DNA from: Clostridiales bacterium
GTDB lineage: Bacteria; Bacillota; Clostridia; Christensenellales; CAG-138
Length of the DNA: 35,256 nucleotides
Direction of reading: 5' to 3'
Assembly (NCBI GenBank): GCA_024698505.1
Contig: JAILRE010000030.1
Span: forward strand, 1-35,256
A program made the position numbers and the translations under genes. This document shows positions 15,057 through 22,632 of this stretch, one piece after another. Every line of letters starts with the position of its first letter. Position 1 is the stretch's first letter. The notes under the pieces are model-generated. The model was given only the letters and a program-made list of their open reading frames with translations, ran no database searches and had not been told where the DNA came from.

Positions 15057-16319
15057 ATGAAACCCACGAATAAAACGATCTTTCCCATACTCATCGCATT
15101 GGCAGTCATGTTCTCCATGCTGATGCTCACCGCCTGCAGCGGTATCACCGGAAGCACAGCGGGCGGTCCTTCTTCTCAGTCTTCACAGTTCACGGCTACG
15201 GGCGGAGCGGCCTCTGACGCCCTGCCCGCCGCCTCCTCCTCAGATACGAGCGCCGCCGTCGACGACGCCTTCTCCAAGAGAGACCTCTCGGGCGAGTACG
15301 ACGCCGATGAAGCGGTCACGATAGTTCTTGACGGGTACGCAGGCTCCGACGTCGTGATATCGGAAGCCGGGACCTATATCCTTACGGGCTCGCTTGAAAA
15401 CGGAAGCGTCGTTATTGACGCTTCGAACGAGGACAAGATACAGCTCGTGCTGAACGGCGTCCGCATCAGCGCCGATACCTACGCGGCGATATACGTCAAG
15501 CAAGCCGATAAAGTCTTCATCACCCTGGCGGACGGCTCCGAGAATACGCTGACAAACGGCGGCACGTTCGCGCAGAGGGACGATAACAACGTCGACGGAG
15601 TCATTTACGCCAAGGACGACCTCACGATCAACGGCGCGGGCTCGCTCACGATAGTATCTCCCTCCGGACACGGCATAGTCTGCAAGGATGAGCTTGTCAT
15701 CACCGGCGGCGCTATCGATATCACGGCAGGCGCGCACGCGATCCAGGCCAAGGACAGCATCGCCGTATCCGACGGCAGCATCACGATCAAGGCCTCGAAG
15801 GACGGCCTGCACGCCGAAAACGACGAGGACGATACGCTCGGCACGATCTACATTACCGGCGGAAGCTTCTCGATAAGCGTCGGCGATGACGGCATACACG
15901 CCGAGTCCCTGCTCCGCATCGACGGAGGCGGCTTCGATATCACCGCAGCCGAGGGGCTTGAAGCGACCTATGTGCTGATCAACGACGGCGAAATCACGAT
16001 CAAAGCCTCGGACGACGGCATAAACGCGGCGAGAAAATCCGCGGCCTATACCCCCACGGTCGAGATCAACGGCGGCAGCCTTGACGTCTCCATGGGACAG
16101 GGCGATACCGACGGTATAGACGCCAACGGAAACCTGATCATTACGGGCGGCACTATAAGCATCACCGGCAATTCCGCCTTCGATTGCGACGGCTCCGTGA
16201 CATGGACCGGCGGGACCGTGATCGTAAACGGTCAGCAGCAGACGCAGATCACGAACCAGATGATGGGCGGTCCCGGCGGCATGGGCGAAATGGGCGGCCG
16301 CGGCGGAAAGCGGCATTGA
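15057..16319 (+). CDS. DUF4353 carbohydrate-binding-like lipoprotein (Cthe_2159 family)
   Basis: The 420-residue protein starts at the ATG at 15057, nine bases after GGGAGG. It has a lipoprotein signal peptide ending in the lipobox LTAC, then a Ser/Thr/Ala-rich linker to about residue 90. A right-handed parallel beta-helix-like domain follows, with repeated units such as ITGGAIDITAGAHAIQAKDS, DGSITIKASKDGLHAEND and DGGGFDITAAEGLEATY. This matches PF14262, whose founding member in Clostridium thermocellum binds cellulose and polygalacturonate. It ends in a flexible Gly/Met-rich tail (MMGGPGGMGEMGG). It should be anchored on the outer face of the membrane and bind acidic polysaccharides or cations. 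It follows a two-component operon but has its own weak promoter. Confidence 0.85.
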   Translation: MKPTNKTIFPILIALAVMFSMLMLTACSGITGSTAGGPSSQSSQFTATGGAASDALPAASSSDTSAAVDDAFSKRDLSGEYDADEAVTIVLDGYAGSDVVISEAGTYILTGSLENGSVVIDASNEDKIQLVLNGVRISADTYAAIYVKQADKVFITLADGSENTLTNGGTFAQRDDNNVDGVIYAKDDLTINGAGSLTIVSPSGHGIVCKDELVITGGAIDITAGAHAIQAKDSIAVSDGSITIKASKDGLHAENDEDDTLGTIYITGGSFSISVGDDGIHAESLLRIDGGGFDITAAEGLEATYVLINDGEITIKASDDGINAARKSAAYTPTVEINGGSLDVSMGQGDTDGIDANGNLIITGGTISITGNSAFDCDGSVTWTGGTVIVNGQQQTQITNQMMGGPGGMGEMGGRGGKRH

Positions 16320-16337
16320 GCGATCGGCGGAATACTA

Positions 16338-16369
16338 AAGGACGCTGTCTTATGACAGCGTCCTTCGTT
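16338..16369. terminator. Terminator between DUF4353 and copA
   Basis: AAGGACGCTGTC (16338-16349) and GACAGCGTCCTT (16354-16365) pair perfectly around TTAT, followed by CGTTTTAT on the plus strand. The minus side has a poor T tract. Confidence 0.88.
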
Positions 16370-16398
16370 TTATGCGGTGTCTTTTCGTTTTTTGGGGA

Positions 16399-16608
16399 TC
16401 ACTCCACGCCGAGGACCTTGTAGTCCTGCGCTTCGACGGCGGCGCGAAGCGCCTCGTCCGAAACCGGCGCGCTCAGCGTTACCTCAGCCGTGCCGGCGTT
16501 ATGATCCGCCGCGGCGCTCTCCACGCCGGGAACGGCCTCGAGAGCCTTCTTTACCCTTGCCTCGCAGTGGGGGCACATCATTCCTTCGACCTTAAGCGTT
16601 TTCTTCAT
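16399..16608 (-). CDS. Possible internal, independently translated CopZ-like copper chaperone
   Basis: In the same frame as the end of copA, an ATG at 16608 is preceded by AAGGAGG with an eight-base gap, as strong a ribosome binding site as any in the window. The product would be 69 residues, the usual CopZ length, starting MKKTLKVEGMMCPHC with the CxxC copper site at 12 and 15. Independent translation would give a soluble copper chaperone from the copA message in addition to the fused domain. The alternative is that the site is a relic of an ancestral separate copZ gene fused by loss of a stop codon. Seen: site and frame; inferred: use. Confidence 0.5.
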   Translation of the reverse strand: MKKTLKVEGMMCPHCEARVKKALEAVPGVESAAADHNAGTAEVTLSAPVSDEALRAAVEAQDYKVLGVE

Positions 16609-18936
16609 TGTTGTTTCCTCCTTTTCCTTTCTTGCCGAAACTATGCTGTCGAGCGCTTCGGCGGGTATGGTTTTTCCTTTGCGGTAATGCCGCGCGTCGT
16701 ACGGGTCTACGAGGTTGAGGCGCAGCGCGTTCATGCATACGAAGAAGCTTGAAAGCGCCATTGCAGCGGCCCCGTACATGGGCTTCATCTCGATCCCGTA
16801 AAGGCCCATGGCGAGCGGTATGCAGATGATATTGTAGAAGAACGCCCAGAACAGGTTCTGGTGTATGTTGCGGATGGTGGCGCGGCTGAGCCTTACCGCC
16901 GCCGCTACGTCCGAAAGCCTGCTCTTCATAACGACGATATCCGCGGCGTCTATCGCGACGTCCGTTCCCGCGCCTATCGCAACGCCGTTATCCGCCGCCG
17001 TGAGCGCGGGCGCGTCGTTTATGCCGTCGCCGACCATAGTCACCTTGCCGAGCGCGCCGAGGCTTTTCACTACCTCAGCCTTGCCGTCCGGCAGAACGCC
17101 CGCGATGACCCTGTCCACGCCTGCGCGGCGGCTTATGGCGTTGGCGGTGCGTTCGTTGTCGCCCGTCAGCATGACGGTGCGTATGCCCATATCGTTGAGC
17201 TCCCTTATCGCCTGCGCGGAGTCCTCCTTTATGGGATCCGCGACCGCGACGAGCCCTATCAGCCTGCCGGCCTTTGCGAAGAACAGGGGCGTTTTTCCCT
17301 CCTCGGCGAGGGCGTTCGCCCTCTTCCCGGCCTCATCGGTCACAAGCCCCTTGGAGGCCATGTATTTAAGGCTGCCTCCCGTCAGTTCCTCCCCGCCGAG
17401 CATAGCCCTTAGGCCGTTCCCCGGGAGGGCTTCGAAATCCGTTACGTCAAGCAGCTTCGAGCCCTCGTCCGCCTTGGCGATCGCCTTTGCCAGCGGATGC
17501 TCGCTGTTCTTTTCGAGCGAGGCGGCGAGCGTCAGAAGCTCGCTCTCCTCCATCCCGAAGGGGATAACGTCCGTCACGCGGGGCTCGCCCTCCGTAACGG
17601 TGCCCGTCTTGTCGAGCGCGATTATCTGCGTCCTGCCCGCGCCCTCCTGCGCCGCGGCGGTCTTAAAGAGCACGCCGTTCTTTGCGCCGACGCCGCTGCC
17701 TACCATTATCGCAACGGGCGTCGCAAGGCCGAGCGCGCAGGGGCAGCTGATAACGAGCACGGATATGCCCCTTGCTATCGCGAACGGGAAGCCGCGCCCC
17801 GCGAGCATCCAGCCCGCTATGGTCAAAACCGCTATGCCGATGACCGCCGGAACGAATATCCCGGAGACCTTGTCCGCGATCCTCGCAAGCGGAGCCTTGG
17901 TGGCCGCCGCGTCGGAGACCGTCCTTATTATTTGCGCGAGGGTGGTATCCTCGCCGACGCGCATCGCCCGGCACTCGATATAGCCCTGCTGATTGATCGT
18001 GGCGGCGGAGACCTGATCGCCCTCCGCCTTGTCGGCGGGTATGCTCTCGCCCGTCAGCGCGGATTCGTTTACGGCCGTCGCGCCCTTTATTATCACTCCG
18101 TCAACGGGGATCTGCTCGCCCGGGCGTACGGCGAAGATATCGCCCGCCCTGACCTCCTCCACGCCGACCTCCGTTTCGACCCCGTCCCTAATAAGAACGG
18201 CCTTCTTGGGAGCGAGGCGCATAAGGCCCTTCAGCGCGTCGGTGGTGCGGCCCTTGGACATGGCCTCGAGCATCTTGCCCACCGTGATGAGCGTTGGGAT
18301 CATGGCCGCCGACTCGAAGTACAGATTCATGCCGTACTTCATGACGACCTCGCCGTTCCCCTCGCCCTGCGCGAGTATCATAATGAACAGCTCCGCGAGG
18401 GAATACGCGAAGGACGCCGTAGAGCCGAGGGCGACGAGGGTATCCATATTCGGAGCCCCGCGGAAGAGGGAAGCAAAGCCCGAGGTGAAGAATTTGCCGT
18501 TTATCACCATCACGGCCGCCGCGAGCAGGAGCTCGAACAGGCCGAGGAAAACGAGGTTGTCGAAAGCCTTCGGCGCGGGCCAGCCCCACATGCAGTGGCC
18601 CATGGAAAAGTACATCAGCGCGAGCAGTATCGGCACGGAAAAAAGGAGCCGCCTTTTGAGCTTGGGGGTCTCGCGGTCCTTCAAGGCCTCCGCGTCCGCC
18701 CAGGAGGGGGCTTTCCCGCCCGCGGCGCCGTCCTTCGCCCGCTTGAGCGAAGCGCCGTATCCCGCCTTCTCAACGGCCTTTATGATCTCCTCCGGCGAGG
18801 CATCGCCTTCCACGCCCATGGAATTCGTCAGCAGACTGACCGAGCAGGAGGTCACTCCGGGCACGCCCGAGACCGCCTTTTCGACACGGCTCGAGCAGGC
18901 GGCGCAGCTCATTCCGGTAACGTTGTATTGTTCCAT
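16399..18936 (-). CDS. copA: Copper-exporting P1B-type ATPase with N- and C-terminal HMA domains
   Basis: The 845-residue protein pumps Cu+ out of the cytoplasm using ATP. It has an N-terminal metal-binding domain (GMSCAACS, Cys11 and Cys14), then membrane segments. The actuator loop has LTGESIP, the transmembrane copper site is CPC in VISCPCALGLATP, and the phosphorylation motif is DKTGTVTEG. The nucleotide-binding HP motif is SEHPLAKAI, the hinge is MVGDGINDAPAL, and the last transmembrane helices carry FYNIICIPLAMG and MALSSFFVCMNALRL. A second HMA domain (GMMCPHCEARV) is fused after a charged linker at about residues 777-845. The gene lies 14 bases downstream of csoR in a copper-responsive operon. 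The fused C-terminal domain is CopZ-like and has its own start signals (separate entry). Confidence 0.95.
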   Translation of the reverse strand: MEQYNVTGMSCAACSSRVEKAVSGVPGVTSCSVSLLTNSMGVEGDASPEEIIKAVEKAGYGASLKRAKDGAAGGKAPSWADAEALKDRETPKLKRRLLFSVPILLALMYFSMGHCMWGWPAPKAFDNLVFLGLFELLLAAAVMVINGKFFTSGFASLFRGAPNMDTLVALGSTASFAYSLAELFIMILAQGEGNGEVVMKYGMNLYFESAAMIPTLITVGKMLEAMSKGRTTDALKGLMRLAPKKAVLIRDGVETEVGVEEVRAGDIFAVRPGEQIPVDGVIIKGATAVNESALTGESIPADKAEGDQVSAATINQQGYIECRAMRVGEDTTLAQIIRTVSDAAATKAPLARIADKVSGIFVPAVIGIAVLTIAGWMLAGRGFPFAIARGISVLVISCPCALGLATPVAIMVGSGVGAKNGVLFKTAAAQEGAGRTQIIALDKTGTVTEGEPRVTDVIPFGMEESELLTLAASLEKNSEHPLAKAIAKADEGSKLLDVTDFEALPGNGLRAMLGGEELTGGSLKYMASKGLVTDEAGKRANALAEEGKTPLFFAKAGRLIGLVAVADPIKEDSAQAIRELNDMGIRTVMLTGDNERTANAISRRAGVDRVIAGVLPDGKAEVVKSLGALGKVTMVGDGINDAPALTAADNGVAIGAGTDVAIDAADIVVMKSRLSDVAAAVRLSRATIRNIHQNLFWAFFYNIICIPLAMGLYGIEMKPMYGAAAMALSSFFVCMNALRLNLVDPYDARHYRKGKTIPAEALDSIVSARKEKEETTMKKTLKVEGMMCPHCEARVKKALEAVPGVESAAADHNAGTAEVTLSAPVSDEALRAAVEAQDYKVLGVE

Positions 18937-18950
18937 TTAACAGCCCTTCC

Positions 18951-19265
18951 CTATTTCATCAGCTTTTTGAGCGTTTCCATCAGCTCGTCGACCGCGTCCT
19001 CGCGCCCGTTCCTGATGTCCTCCGAAACGCAGGACCTGAGATGCGCGGCGAGGAGCGTCCTGCAGAAGCTGTTGACGGCCGAATTCACGGCGGACGCCTG
19101 TGTAAGTATGTCCGGACAGTAGGCGTCCTCATCCAGCATCCGCTCGAGACCGCGCACCTGCCCCTCTATCCTTTTGAGGCGGTTCATGAGATCCCTGCGT
19201 TCCTTTTCATCCCTTATCTTTTTCCTGCGGTGCTCACAGCAGCCCGCCGCGATCGTTTCATCCAT
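18951..19265 (-). CDS. csoR: CsoR-family copper-sensing repressor
   Basis: The 104-residue all-alpha protein belongs to the CsoR/RcnR/FrmR family (DUF156): LMNRLKRIEGQVRGLERMLDED and the metal ligands Cys50, His75 and Cys79. The 25- and 4-residue spacings match the Cys-His-Cys Cu(I) triad of Mycobacterium CsoR. In the apo state it should bind the operators upstream of its own gene and release them on binding Cu(I), inducing csoR-copA. The N-terminal 20 residues contain an extra CCEH cluster not needed for the family. AAAGGAG precedes the ATG. Confidence 0.93.
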   Translation of the reverse strand: MDETIAAGCCEHRRKKIRDEKERRDLMNRLKRIEGQVRGLERMLDEDAYCPDILTQASAVNSAVNSFCRTLLAAHLRSCVSEDIRNGREDAVDELMETLKKLMK

Positions 19266-19283
19266 AATACGACGCTCCTTTCG

Positions 19284-19300
19284 ATACCCCTGCCGGGTAT
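19284..19300. promoter_or_regulatory. Second CsoR-like operator
   Basis: ATACCC (19284-19289) and GGGTAT (19295-19300) are inverted around five bases in the csoR leader, just downstream of the promoter. It is a weaker version of the box at 19319-19335. Confidence 0.55.
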
Positions 19301-19313
19301 TTCTGTCATACGC

Positions 19314-19342
19314 ATTTTATACCCCCAAGGGGTATTTGTCAA
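19314..19342 (-). promoter_or_regulatory. csoR-copA promoter with CsoR operator in the spacer
   Basis: TTGACA (19342-19337), 17 bases and TAAAAT (19319-19314) on the minus strand. The spacer holds the inverted repeat ATACCCC-CAA-GGGGTAT (19319-19335), which matches the GC-core, AT-flanked CsoR operator pattern. Repressor bound there would block polymerase directly. Confidence 0.85.
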
Positions 19343-19454
19343 CGGTTCCCGCGGGTATATTTTGCGATACGCCCTCCAATTCCCGCCCGCCGCGATGAAG
19401 CCGGCTTTCCGGAAATATATTTTGGTTTTGTTTGACTTTTCGGGCTTTGGGGTA

Positions 19455-19483
19455 GTGACAAGGGCCGCGTAATCTGTTATAAT
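19455..19483 (+). promoter_or_regulatory. Promoter of the tRNA-Thr/tRNA-Pro unit
   Basis: GTGACA (19455-19460), 17 bases, TATAAT (19478-19483). The predicted start lies about 8 bases before the tRNA-Thr 5' end. Confidence 0.75.
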
Positions 19484-19497
19484 AATTAACTGTGCAA

Positions 19498-19573
19498 GCC
19501 AATGTAGCTCAGTTGGTAGAGCAGCGCATTCGTAATGCGCAGGTCCAGGGTTCGAGTCCCTGCATTGGCTCCA
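19498..19573 (+). tRNA. tRNA-Thr (anticodon CGU)
   Basis: The acceptor stem GCCAATG/CATTGGC, D-arm AGCTCAGTTGGTAGAGC, anticodon arm GCGCA-TTCGTAA-TGCGC with anticodon CGT, and T-arm CAGGG-TTCGAGT-CCCTG are all intact. The discriminator is U, and the CCA end is encoded (19571-19573). The anticodon reads ACG codons. Confidence 0.95.
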
Positions 19574-19609
19574 ATTCATACCGGCTCCATTCGGGCCGGT
19601 ATGAATTGG
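19571..19609 (+). terminator. CCA-fused perfect hairpin after tRNA-Thr
   Basis: A perfect 15-bp stem (CCAATTCATACCGGC at 19571-19585 with GCCGGTATGAATTGG at 19595-19609) begins with the CCA of the tRNA itself. Only CTTTAACC follows, so it is a weak terminator and may act as a processing or attenuation hairpin. Confidence 0.7.
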
Positions 19610-19651
19610 CTTTAACCGTCGGAGGCGCAGAGCCCCCGCGAAAGAATACCT

Positions 19652-19728
19652 CGGGGTGTAGCGCAGCTCGGTAGCGCGCCTGGTTCGGGACCAGGAGGTC
19701 GCGAGTTCAAATCTCGCCGCTCCGACCA
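19652..19728 (+). tRNA. tRNA-Pro (anticodon CGG)
   Basis: The acceptor stem CGGGGTG/CGCTCCG (two G-U pairs), D-arm AGCGCAGCTCGGTAGCGC, anticodon arm CCTGG-TTCGGGA-CCAGG with anticodon CGG, and T-arm GCGAG-TTCAAAT-CTCGC are intact. Discriminator A and encoded CCA (19726-19728). It reads CCG codons and lies 78 bases after tRNA-Thr, probably on the same transcript. Confidence 0.95.
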
Positions 19729-19766
19729 AAGCAAAATGGGGATGCAACGCATCCCCATTTTGCTTT
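19728..19766 (+). terminator. CCA-adjacent perfect hairpin after tRNA-Pro
   Basis: A perfect 18-bp stem with a 3-base loop: AAAGCAAAATGGGGATGC (19728-19745) pairs with its complement at 19749-19766. The stem begins at the last A of the encoded CCA. Confidence 0.75.
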
Positions 19767-19787
19767 GCATTGAGAGTAAAGGATTCA

Positions 19788-20432
19788 GAACTCCGAATTT
19801 GCGTAAGCAAATTCTTTCGTTTCGCTCACGCAAGCGGGGCGGAAAACAAGCGACTGCGAAACGGGAGTTCGTAAATCTCGCCGCTCCGACCATTACAAAA
19901 GGGAGTGCATCCGCACTCCCTTTTGTAATGCACGGAAAGAAACTGATTCAGAACTCCGAATTTGCGTAAGCAAATTCTTCCGTTTCGCTCACGCAAGCGG
20001 GGCGGAAAACAAGCGACTGCGAAACGGGAGTTCGTAAATCTCGCCGCATTCCTTTGCTTTGCATTGAGAGTAAAGGATTCAGAACTCCGAGAATTTGCGT
20101 AAGCAAATTCTCTTAGCGATCCGTCGCAAAAGCTCCTTTTGAATTACAGTTGATCGGATCGCGGGAGTTCAAAATCTCGCCGCATTCCCCAGCAAATCGC
20201 GGGAGTTCAAAATCTCGCCGCGTTCCTTTGCTTTGCATTGAGAGTAAAGGATTCAGAACTCCGAATTTGCGTAAGCAAATTCTTTCGTTTCGCTCACGCA
20301 AGCGGGGCGGAAAACAAGCGACTGCGAAACGAGAGTTCGTAAATCTCGCCGCTGTTATCCATACTTTCCTTGGGAGTTCCTAAATCTCGCCGCATTCTCC
20401 CGCTATCCGCGGGAGTTCCTAAATCCCGCCGC
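19788..20432 (+). repeat. Array of structured cassettes bounded by tRNA-Pro T-arm copies
   Basis: No gene fits here. Seven partial copies of the tRNA-Pro T-arm/3' end start at about 19863, 20026, 20163, 20201, 20331, 20372 and 20411. Each reads GGGAGTTC (GAGAGTTC in the fifth), then 2-3 bases, then AAATCTCGCCGC or AAATCCCGCCGC. Four long cassettes precede copies 1, 2, 3 and 5: 19788-19870, 19951-20033, 20082-20170 and 20256-20338. Each begins GAACTCC, complementary to the GGAGTTC that closes it. Inside are hairpin 1 (GAATTTGC/GCAAATTC with GTAA loop) and hairpin 2 (CGTTTCGC/GCGAAACG, or GCGATCCG/CGGATCGC in the third). The array ends about 20 bases before the promoter of the MoxR operon. Confidence 0.8.
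19891..19930 (+). terminator. CCA-fused hairpin after the first tRNA-Pro tail copy
   Basis: The first tail copy keeps CTCCGACCA intact. A perfect 18-bp stem (19891-19908 with 19913-19930) starts in its CCA, repeating the arrangement at the real tRNA with unrelated stem sequence. Confidence 0.7.
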
Positions 20433-20452
20433 ATTCCCGTTTCAAGGGAGTC

Positions 20453-20481
20453 TTGACACGGGCCCATCCTTTTCATATAAT
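20453..20481 (+). promoter_or_regulatory. Promoter of the MoxR operon
   Basis: TTGACA (20453-20458), 17 bases, TATAAT (20476-20481). The predicted start is near 20488. Confidence 0.9.
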
Positions 20482-20543
20482 TGATTGGTAATATTCAAGC
20501 TTCGGGGCGAATGCTTCCCCCCGCTTGATAACAGGAGGAGTTT

Positions 20544-21497
20544 ATGGAAGTTCGGGAGTACGTCTCATACCGCGACCGTCTGGTCGGCGCGTGCTCGAAA
20601 GCGATCGTTGGCAAGGAAAAGGAGATCACGCTTATCGCCGTCTGCTATATCTGCGGAGGTCACATCCTTCTGGAGGACGTCCCCGGCACGGGCAAGACGA
20701 TGCTCTTCCGCGCGTTCGCGAAGGCGAGCGGCGGCAGCTTCAAGCGCATCCAGTTCACGCCCGACGTTATGCCGAGCGACGTGACCGGCATCAATTTCTA
20801 CAATATCAAGACGGGCGAATTCGAGTTCCGTCCCGGCCCCGTTTTCGCGGACATGATACTTGCGGACGAGATCAACCGCGCCACGCCTCGCACGCAGTCC
20901 AGCCTGCTGGAGGCCATGGCCGAAGGTCAGGTCTCCGTCGACGGCGTTACGCGCAGGATGAGCCCCACGTTCATGGTCGCCGCAACGCAGAACCCGATCG
21001 AATCCTACGGCACTTTCCCCCTCCCCGAGGCGCAGATGGATCGTTTCATGCTCCGTCTCAAGCTGGGCTATATGCGAAGGGAAGAGGAGATGGGCGTCGC
21101 GATCAGGCGCGACACCAACGATATAATCGAGGAGCTGGAGCCCGTCGTGACCGCAGAGGAGACGCTCCGTCTCAGGGCGGGGCTCGATTCGATCGAGCTG
21201 AGCCCCGTCGTGCTCGGCTACGTCATGGACATTATCGAGAAGACGCGCAGCGATTCCCGCTTCAATATCGGCTCCTCCGTAAGGGGGACGATCGCCCTGT
21301 GCAGGACTTCGCGCGCTTACGCCGCCTTCAGCGGCCGTGATTTCGTGACGCCCGACGACGTAAAGACGCTCGCCCCGTACGTGCTCGCGCACCGTCTGCA
21401 TTACAGGACGGCGGCGGAGAGCGGGCAGGCGGAATCCATATTCGAATCGATGCTGAACGAGGTCCCCGTTCCCACCGAAGAACCCTTCGCAAAATAA
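20544..21497 (+). CDS. MoxR-family AAA+ ATPase
   Basis: The 317-residue protein has the AAA_3 (MoxR) layout: Walker A EDVPGTGKT (about 45-53), DVTGINFYN, Walker B ILADEINRA, sensor 1 VAATQNPIESYGTFPLPEAQMDRF, and the C-terminal lid ending near RLHYRTAAES. MoxR ATPases act as chaperones that remodel or insert metal into partner proteins, usually with DUF58/VWA proteins encoded alongside. GGAGGAG precedes the ATG. It is the first of three genes with the DUF58 protein and a polytopic membrane protein, a common operon in Bacillota whose exact substrate is unknown. Confidence 0.92.
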   Translation: MEVREYVSYRDRLVGACSKAIVGKEKEITLIAVCYICGGHILLEDVPGTGKTMLFRAFAKASGGSFKRIQFTPDVMPSDVTGINFYNIKTGEFEFRPGPVFADMILADEINRATPRTQSSLLEAMAEGQVSVDGVTRRMSPTFMVAATQNPIESYGTFPLPEAQMDRFMLRLKLGYMRREEEMGVAIRRDTNDIIEELEPVVTAEETLRLRAGLDSIELSPVVLGYVMDIIEKTRSDSRFNIGSSVRGTIALCRTSRAYAAFSGRDFVTPDDVKTLAPYVLAHRLHYRTAAESGQAESIFESMLNEVPVPTEEPFAK

Positions 21498-21504
21498 CAG
21501 CTTC

Positions 21505-22632
21505 ATGGTCGCGCTGCTGATAATAGTCATTCTGGCCGCCCTCGCGCTGCAGCGGTATTTCGTCCGCCGCGCTAAGGACGCCGGGAACATAAAGTACGTC
21601 TGCAGGCCTTCGGTCCGCTCATGCGAGCCGGGGGAGGTTTTTCTCGTACACAGCAACGTAGCCAACACCGGCAAGCGTCCCTCCGCCGCCATCTATATCG
21701 AGGAGCGCTTCCCCGAACAGCTCAACGTGCTCGAATCGGAGCAGTTCAACGTGATAGTCCTCAAAAACGGCTACCGCATTTACAGCAGTTCCGTCATAAT
21801 CCGTCCCAAGCAGCAGATCAAGCGGTATTTGCGCGCTTCCATTTCGGAGCGCGGCGAATACCGTTTTTCGGACGCGGATTTCAAAGCGGGCGATTTTCTC
21901 GGTTTTCACGAGTTCTCCCACCGTATGGAGAACGACGCGCGCATAGTCGTCTTCCCGCCGAAGATCGAGGATGCGGCGTTCCTCAGCGCCTTCTCGAACG
22001 CGGCGGACGAGATTGCCCGAAGGAAGCAGCTGCTCGAGGATCCCATCAGCGTATGCGGCTACGACCCGTACACGGGCAGGGAGCCCCTGAGGATGATCAG
22101 CTGGAAGCAGAGCGCGATAAGGAACGAGCTCACCGTCAAAAAATACGATCCCGTCTGGAACCGTTCCGTACAGATAGTGCTCGACATGCAGTATCACGGG
22201 GAATTCGATCTCAACCGCAGGCGTCAGGAGATCTGCTTCTCCACGGCAAGGACGGTCTGCGAGGAGCTTGAAAAGCGGCATATCGGCTACCGTTTGGTGA
22301 CCAACGCCGTCATTTCGGAGGATATCTCCGTCCTCAGCAGCGAGGGCGGCATGGGCGGCTCCTTCCGCAAGATACTCTATTCCCTCGGCGTGGCGAAGCA
22401 CGGCGCGTTCTGCACGCTTGAGGAGACCATGCGCGTTGCCTGCGACGCTCCCGGAAAGCAGGAGCTCATAGTTTTCATTGCCACCCGTCCGGACGACGAC
22501 GTGACGGAGTCCCTAAACAGGGCCCGCGCGTTCACGGGAGCGAAGATCGTTACGCTTTTTGCAAGCGATCTGCTGCCCACGCCCGACGACGATAAGGCCA
22601 AGCCCTCTTTGAAGGGAGGGACGAAAGCATGA
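21505..22632 (+). CDS. DUF58-domain protein
   Basis: The 375-residue protein has a short N-terminal hydrophobic segment (MVALLIIVILAALALQRYF), a beta-rich region, and the DUF58 signature YDPYTGREPLRMISWKQSAIRNEL at about 190-213. A VWA-like half follows (VQIVLDMQYHG, then IGYRLVTNAV). It should be tethered to the membrane with its bulk on one face and work with the MoxR ATPase. No clear Shine-Dalgarno precedes the ATG, which lies seven bases after the moxR stop, so translation is probably coupled. The following gene overlaps it by four bases. Confidence 0.85.
   Translation: MVALLIIVILAALALQRYFVRRAKDAGNIKYVCRPSVRSCEPGEVFLVHSNVANTGKRPSAAIYIEERFPEQLNVLESEQFNVIVLKNGYRIYSSSVIIRPKQQIKRYLRASISERGEYRFSDADFKAGDFLGFHEFSHRMENDARIVVFPPKIEDAAFLSAFSNAADEIARRKQLLEDPISVCGYDPYTGREPLRMISWKQSAIRNELTVKKYDPVWNRSVQIVLDMQYHGEFDLNRRRQEICFSTARTVCEELEKRHIGYRLVTNAVISEDISVLSSEGGMGGSFRKILYSLGVAKHGAFCTLEETMRVACDAPGKQELIVFIATRPDDDVTESLNRARAFTGAKIVTLFASDLLPTPDDDKAKPSLKGGTKA

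Noticed and set aside
19214..19810. Minus-strand frame across the two tRNA genes (contains ARFELATSWSRTRRATELRYTP)
   Set aside because: This is the well-known spurious translation of the antisense strand of tRNA genes; it carries no protein signal.
19788..20432. CRISPR array
   Set aside because: Repeat units differ in length and order, contain palindromes and tRNA tail sequence, and spacers are not of uniform length; there are no cas genes nearby.
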